DNA from: Variovorax sp. CF313
Lineage (GTDB): Bacteria > Pseudomonadota > Gammaproteobacteria > Burkholderiales > Burkholderiaceae_C
Direction of reading: 5' to 3'
Length of the DNA: 64,000 bases
Assembly: GCF_000282635.1 (NCBI RefSeq)
Contig: NZ_AKIW01000032.1
Coordinates: 25,721 to 89,720 of the forward strand
In this document: one piece after another, positions 60,247-64,000 of the stretch
Numbering within the stretch: position 1 is the first letter of the stretch
How the letters are laid out: each line of letters opens with the position of its first letter
Notes under the pieces: model-generated
The model's input: the letters and a program-made list of their open reading frames with translations, nothing else
The model's database searches: none
What the model was told of the DNA's origin: nothing
Position numbers and translations under genes: made by a program

Positions 60247-60362
60247 CAGGCAACCTCCAACGAGGACAATCTCGGAGCGACCATAACGCAGACTTTTGGC
60301 TTCGGGAAGACCGGCGAACGGTAAAAACCCTCATGGGTGCGATTCCAGCCACAATGCGCGCC

Positions 60363-61562
60363 ATGGTCGGAATCGATGAAATCCTGCGCGCCGCGGCGCG
60401 TCTCCAAGGTCAGGTGCTCAATACACCCTGCGTCGAGTCGCGCACGCTCTCCGAGATCGTCGGCGCACAGGTGTTCCTGAAATTCGAGAACCTGCAGTTC
60501 ACATCCTCGTTCAAGGAGCGGGGGGCATGCAACAAGCTGGTCGATCTCTCGGAGAACGGTATACGCGGAGTGATCGCCATGTCTGCCGGCAACCATGCGC
60601 AGGGTGTGGCCTATCACGCGCAGCGGCTGGGGTTGCGCGCATTGATCGTGATGCCGCGCTTCACGCCCGGCGTGAAGATCGAACGTACGCGCGGTTTCGG
60701 TGCCGAGGTGGTGCTGCACGGCGACACGCTGGATGCGGCCCGCGCCCACGCACTGGAGTTGGCCCAGCGCGAGGGGCTGACCTTCGTGCATCCCTACGAC
60801 GACGAGGCGATCATCGCGGGTCAGGGGACGGTGGCGCTCGAAATGCTCGACGTGGTGCCCGACCTCGACACGCTGGTGGTTGCGGTGGGCGGCGGCGGGC
60901 TGATCGCCGGCATGGCGGTTGCGGCGCGCGAACGCAAGCCGGGCATCGAGATCGTCGGGGTGCAGACCACGCGCTTTCCAGCCATGGTCAACGCCGTGAA
61001 GGGTACGCACCACGCGCAGGGCAAGAGCACCATCGCCGAGGGCATCGCGGTCGGAACGCCCGGCGTGCTCACGCGGGAGATCATCGCAAGCAAGGTCGAC
61101 GACCTGCTGCTGGTGGACGAGGGCGACATCGAGCAGGGCGTGCTGATGCTGCTCGAAATCGAGAAAACCCTGGTCGAGGGCGCGGGCGCGGCCGGCCTGG
61201 CGGCGCTGATCCGGCACCCCGAGCGCTTCAGGGGCAAGCGCGTGGGGCTGGTTCTTTCGGGTGGCAACATCGATCCGCTGCTGCTCGCGGCCATCATCGA
61301 ACGGGGCATGGTGCGGGCTGGCCGGCTGGCTCGCGTGCGCGTCAGCGCGCGCGATGTTCCGGGCTCCTTGGCCCAGATCACGGCCACCGTGGCCGAAGCG
61401 GGCGCTAACGTCGATGAAGTCCATCACCAGCGCGCCTTCACGATGCTGGCGGCGCAGAACGTCGACATCGAACTGGTGCTGCAGACCCGCGGACGCGCTC
61501 ACCTCGCCAGCGTGCTGGCCGCGCTGAAGGACGCCGGCTTCGAAGCCGAAGAGCAGCATTGA
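60363..61562 (+). CDS. ilvA: Threonine ammonia-lyase
   Basis: This 399-residue PLP enzyme converts threonine to 2-oxobutyrate and ammonia. The PLP lysine is in SSFKERGACN, the phosphate loop in VAVGGGGLIAG and the SAGNHAQG asparagine loop are present. A C-terminal ACT-like domain (VRVSARDVPGSLAQITATV) suggests feedback control. ATG 60363 is preferred because the upstream ATG at 60333 follows an A-rich probable promoter without a ribosome site; the longer form adds ten residues. Divergent from the AAA+ ATPase gene. Confidence 0.92.
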   Translation: MVGIDEILRAAARLQGQVLNTPCVESRTLSEIVGAQVFLKFENLQFTSSFKERGACNKLVDLSENGIRGVIAMSAGNHAQGVAYHAQRLGLRALIVMPRFTPGVKIERTRGFGAEVVLHGDTLDAARAHALELAQREGLTFVHPYDDEAIIAGQGTVALEMLDVVPDLDTLVVAVGGGGLIAGMAVAARERKPGIEIVGVQTTRFPAMVNAVKGTHHAQGKSTIAEGIAVGTPGVLTREIIASKVDDLLLVDEGDIEQGVLMLLEIEKTLVEGAGAAGLAALIRHPERFRGKRVGLVLSGGNIDPLLLAAIIERGMVRAGRLARVRVSARDVPGSLAQITATVAEAGANVDEVHHQRAFTMLAAQNVDIELVLQTRGRAHLASVLAALKDAGFEAEEQH

Positions 61563-61681
61563 GCCGCAAGATCAACCCCGGACGGTTCTATTCAGGGGCT
61601 CGCAACCCCCTAGACCGGTCCCAGGCTGCCGGTCGGTAAAATGCCGGCAGTTTGTCAATTGCGTATTCGAGGTACTTCCCG

Positions 61682-61834
61682 ATGTCCAACCCCACCCCCA
61701 TCGAGCCGAGCCAGGGCGCCGCTGTCGAAAAAGACGCCGTCGAGTCGGTCGTTCACCTGATGCCACTGGTGCTGCCGCTGGCCGGCGGCGTGCTGATGCT
61801 GCTACTGGCATCCATCGCGGTCTACATGGCCTGA
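61682..61834 (+). CDS. Small single-span membrane protein, unknown function
   Basis: A 50-residue protein, MSNPTPIEPSQG at the N-terminus, with one hydrophobic helix (residues ~27-49, LVLPLAGGVLMLLLASIAVYM) and a short charged N-terminal region. GAGGT lies nine bases before the ATG, and a probable promoter (GGTAAAAT at 61634) precedes it, supporting expression. No family was recognised. It sits between ilvA and pckG, all on the plus strand. Confidence 0.65.
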   Translation: MSNPTPIEPSQGAAVEKDAVESVVHLMPLVLPLAGGVLMLLLASIAVYMA

Positions 61835-61840
61835 CGCTGA

Positions 61841-61857
61841 CAGGCGTTCGCGCCTTT
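61841..61857 (+). terminator. Short UUCG hairpin after the small membrane protein gene
   Basis: AGGCG and CGCCT flank a TTCG tetraloop, followed by TTTG. It starts seven bases after the stop codon. The stem is short, so termination is probably partial. Confidence 0.4.
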
Positions 61858-61860
61858 GTC

Positions 61861-61942
61861 CGCGGGCGGTGCGGCCCGCGCTGACGCAGTCTCCCAAAGC
61901 GAAACGTTTTCTCAAACGGACCTCCGTGCCTGAGCGGCACGG
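61861..61942 (+). other. Structured leader of pckG
   Basis: Two hairpins precede pckG: GCGGGC/GCCCGC (61861-61878) and CCGTGCC/GGCACGG with a 5-base loop (61924-61942). No known riboswitch was recognised. They may affect mRNA stability or simply separate transcripts. Confidence 0.35.
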
Positions 61943-61986
61943 CGCCCCGTTCGGAAAGACGATTTTTCAACTTAGGAGATTTTCCG

Positions 61987-63858
61987 ATGAACGCACCCAC
62001 GATGAAGGGCCTCACCATTCAGACGCCCTCATACGTCAAGAACGCGAAATTGATTGCCTGGGTGGCCGACATGGCCGCGCTGTGCAAACCCGAAGCCATT
62101 CACTGGTGCGACGGGAGCAAGGAAGAATACGACCGCCTTTGCCAGCGACTTGTCGACGCCGGCACCTTCAAGAAGCTCAACCCCGCCAAGCGCCCCAACT
62201 CGTTCCTCGCGGTGTCCGACCCGAGCGACGTTGCGCGCGTCGAAGACCGCACTTTCATCTGCTCCCAGGAGAAGGAAAACGCCGGACCCACCAACAACTG
62301 GATGGCGCCGGCCGAAATGCGCGCGACGCTGCAGCCTCTGTTCGACGGCTGCATGAAGGGCCGCACGATGTACGTCGTGCCGTTCAGCATGGGCCCGCTG
62401 GGCTCGCCGATTGCCCACATCGGCATCGAACTCTCCGACTCGCCCTATGTGGCCGTCAACATGCGCATCATGACCCGCATGGGCAAGGCCGTGTACGAGG
62501 TGCTGGGCGCCGATGGCGAATTCGTGCCCTGCATGCACACCGTGGGCGCGCCGCTCGAGGCTGGCCAGAAGGACGTGTCCTGGCCCTGCAACAAGACCAA
62601 GTACATCGTTCACTATCCCGAGACGCGCGAGATCTGGAGCTATGGCTCGGGCTACGGCGGCAACGCGCTGCTGGGCAAGAAGTGCTTCGCCCTGCGCATC
62701 GCCTCGAACATGGGTCGCGACGAAGGCTGGCTGGCCGAGCACATGCTCATCCTCGGCGTGACGGATCCCGAAGGCAAGAAATACCACGTCGCAGCGGCGT
62801 TCCCGAGCGCCTGCGGCAAGACGAACTTCTCGATGCTGGTGCCGCCGGCGGGCTTCGAAGGCTGGAAAGTCACGACCATCGGTGATGACATCGCCTGGAT
62901 CAAACCGCAGGCCGATGGCTCTCTGCGTGCCATCAACCCCGAGGCCGGCTACTTTGGCGTGGCCCCCGGCACCAACATGCTGACGAATCCGAACTGCATG
63001 CGCAGCCTGGACGACGGCGTGATCTTCACCAACGTCGCGCTCACGGACGACGGCGATGTATGGTGGGAAGGCATGGAACAGGACGCACCGGGCAAGGCGC
63101 TGCCAGCGCACCTGATCGACTGGCAGGGCAAGGATTGGACGCCGCAGATCGCCAAGGAAACCGGTGCCAAGGCCGCGCACCCGAACGCCCGTTTCACCGT
63201 GGCGGCCACCAACAACCCGGCGCTCGACGAGGCGTGGGACGACCCGAAGGGCGTGACGATCGATGCCTTCATCTTCGGTGGCCGCCGCTCGACCACTGTG
63301 CCGCTCGTCACCGAAGCCCGCAACTGGGTGGAAGGCGTGTACATGGCCGCGACCATGGGTTCGGAGACGACCGCTGCCGCGGCTGGCCAGCAAGGCATCG
63401 TGCGCCGCGACCCGTTCGCCATGCTGCCGTTCATGGGCTACAACATGAGCGACTACTTCCAGCACTGGCTCGATCTCGGCAAGAAACTGGAAGCCTCGGG
63501 CGCCAAGCTGCCGAAGATCTATACGACCAACTGGTTCCGCAAGGGCGCGGACGGTAAGTTCGTCTGGCCTGGCTATGGCGAGAACATGCGCGTGCTGAAG
63601 TGGATGATCGATCGGGTCGAAGGCAGCAAGACCAATGGTGTGGAGCACATCACTGGCGTGAGCCCGCGCTACGAGGATCTGAACTGGACAGGCCTGAATT
63701 TCAGCGCCGAACAGTTCGCGACCGTGACCAGCATCGACAAGGCTGCGTGGGAGGCTGAATTGAAGCTGCACTCCGAGCTGTTCAAGCAGCTTGAGCACCA
63801 TCTGCCGAAGGAATTGCCGGAAACCAAGGCTGCGATTGAGCAGCGTCTGGCAGCCTGA
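61987..63858 (+). CDS. pckG: Phosphoenolpyruvate carboxykinase (GTP)
   Basis: This 623-residue enzyme interconverts oxaloacetate and PEP with GTP, the first committed step of gluconeogenesis, in the cytoplasm. The GTP-class P-loop with its reactive Cys is [13 protein letters not shown] at about residue 270. Other blocks are [25 protein letters not shown] and [19 protein letters not shown] lies eight bases before the ATG. It matters for growth on the organic acids and amino acids supplied by the catabolic clusters in this window. Confidence 0.97.
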   Translation: MNAPTMKGLTIQTPSYVKNAKLIAWVADMAALCKPEAIHWCDGSKEEYDRLCQRLVDAGTFKKLNPAKRPNSFLAVSDPSDVARVEDRTFICSQEKENAGPTNNWMAPAEMRATLQPLFDGCMKGRTMYVVPFSMGPLGSPIAHIGIELSDSPYVAVNMRIMTRMGKAVYEVLGADGEFVPCMHTVGAPLEAGQKDVSWPCNKTKYIVHYPETREIWSYGSGYGGNALLGKKCFALRIASNMGRDEGWLAEHMLILGVTDPEGKKYHVAAAFPSACGKTNFSMLVPPAGFEGWKVTTIGDDIAWIKPQADGSLRAINPEAGYFGVAPGTNMLTNPNCMRSLDDGVIFTNVALTDDGDVWWEGMEQDAPGKALPAHLIDWQGKDWTPQIAKETGAKAAHPNARFTVAATNNPALDEAWDDPKGVTIDAFIFGGRRSTTVPLVTEARNWVEGVYMAATMGSETTAAAAGQQGIVRRDPFAMLPFMGYNMSDYFQHWLDLGKKLEASGAKLPKIYTTNWFRKGADGKFVWPGYGENMRVLKWMIDRVEGSKTNGVEHITGVSPRYEDLNWTGLNFSAEQFATVTSIDKAAWEAELKLHSELFKQLEHHLPKELPETKAAIEQRLAA

Positions 63859-63879
63859 CAATCGCTGATTGCGCCAACT

Positions 63880-63913
63880 AAAAAGCCCGGTGGATTGTCC
63901 ATCGGGCTTTTTT
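63880..63913 (+). terminator. Intrinsic terminator after pckG
   Basis: A 15-pair stem with one G-T pair (AAAAAGCCCGGTGGA against TCCATCGGGCTTTTT) and a 3-base loop, ending in a run of T. It starts 22 bases after the pckG stop. The A-rich left arm makes it potentially bidirectional. Confidence 0.9.
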
Positions 63914-64000
63914 ATTGGCTGTTCGGTTTGGTTATTGACGGTGTCGCCATTTCCATTGCATTTCCATTTTCAAACTCCCCAAAGCAAAAAACCCCAGTCA
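63914..64000. other. Window end, no gene seen
   Basis: AT-richer intergenic sequence. The last bases (AAAAAACCCC) may be the start of a terminator for a convergent gene beyond the window. No coding sequence is supported. Confidence 0.4.

Noticed and set aside
61597..61614. AGGGG/CCCCT hairpin after ilvA as terminator
   Set aside because: Short stem with a long loop and no T-run; not convincing.

Overview
This is a gene-dense, high-GC chromosomal window. Gene content and order suggest a betaproteobacterium of the Comamonadaceae, most likely Variovorax or a close relative. Reasons are the ImpA-type type VI secretion (T6SS) operon, the five-step HutF/HutG histidine pathway, a two-gene methionine synthase, Liv-type transporters, poly-Gly lipoproteins and a single-gene GTP-dependent PEP carboxykinase. 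No tRNA, rRNA, CRISPR array, insertion sequence or phage gene was seen. Most genes lie on the minus strand, in long runs joined by ATGA or TGATG overlaps.

1-8.3 kb: a T6SS operon read leftwards, tssA-tssB-tssC-hcp-tagJ-tssE-tssF-tssG. TssG runs off the left edge. A GC-rich hairpin after hcp may separate the abundant Hcp message from the structural genes.

8.4-27.7 kb: the most interesting block. Thirteen minus-strand genes face three plus-strand genes across a 323-bp control region holding two palindromes. The set reads as a nicotinamide/nicotinate catabolic regulon: an exported nicotinamidase, Liv-type uptake with two binding proteins, a NicAB-like nicotinate hydroxylase with three fused c-type haem sites, a homologue of clostridial 6-hydroxynicotinate reductase, a ferredoxin-NADP reductase, a TetR regulator and an enamidase-like amidohydrolase. 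With them sit two DUF1185 proteins, an ApbE-related UPF0280 protein and a FAH-family enzyme. Together they suggest a reductive ring-opening route (6-hydroxynicotinate to tetrahydro-6-oxonicotinate to 2-formylglutarate) in an apparently respiring organism, rather than the oxidative NicC/NicX route.

27.7-37.2 kb: a GtrA/GT2/GT-C cell-surface glycosylation trio, then methionine synthase split into two genes. The larger part (metH2) has an S-adenosylhomocysteine riboswitch in its leader. The homocysteine-binding part (metH1) lies 2.4 kb away, beyond a PACE efflux gene, its divergent LysR regulator and an SH3 protein.

37.3-52.9 kb: a histidine utilisation region: hisC-like, hutG, hutF, hutI, hutD, a polar amino-acid permease and binding protein, an IclR regulator, a PhyH-type dioxygenase, hutU, hutH, hutC and a taurine/nitrate-type ABC transporter. 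Three near-identical HutC-type operators mark hutH and the transporter. hutU carries a two-base deletion, so the urocanase frame is broken in this sequence.

53-64 kb: recQ, a lipoprotein nucleoside hydrolase behind a perfect 34-bp palindrome containing two PurR-like boxes, an S41 peptidase lipoprotein, a tandem AAA+ ATPase, a threonine ammonia-lyase with an ACT-like tail, a 50-residue membrane protein, and pckG with a strong terminator. The only gene-free stretch over 300 bases is 24649-24971, described below.
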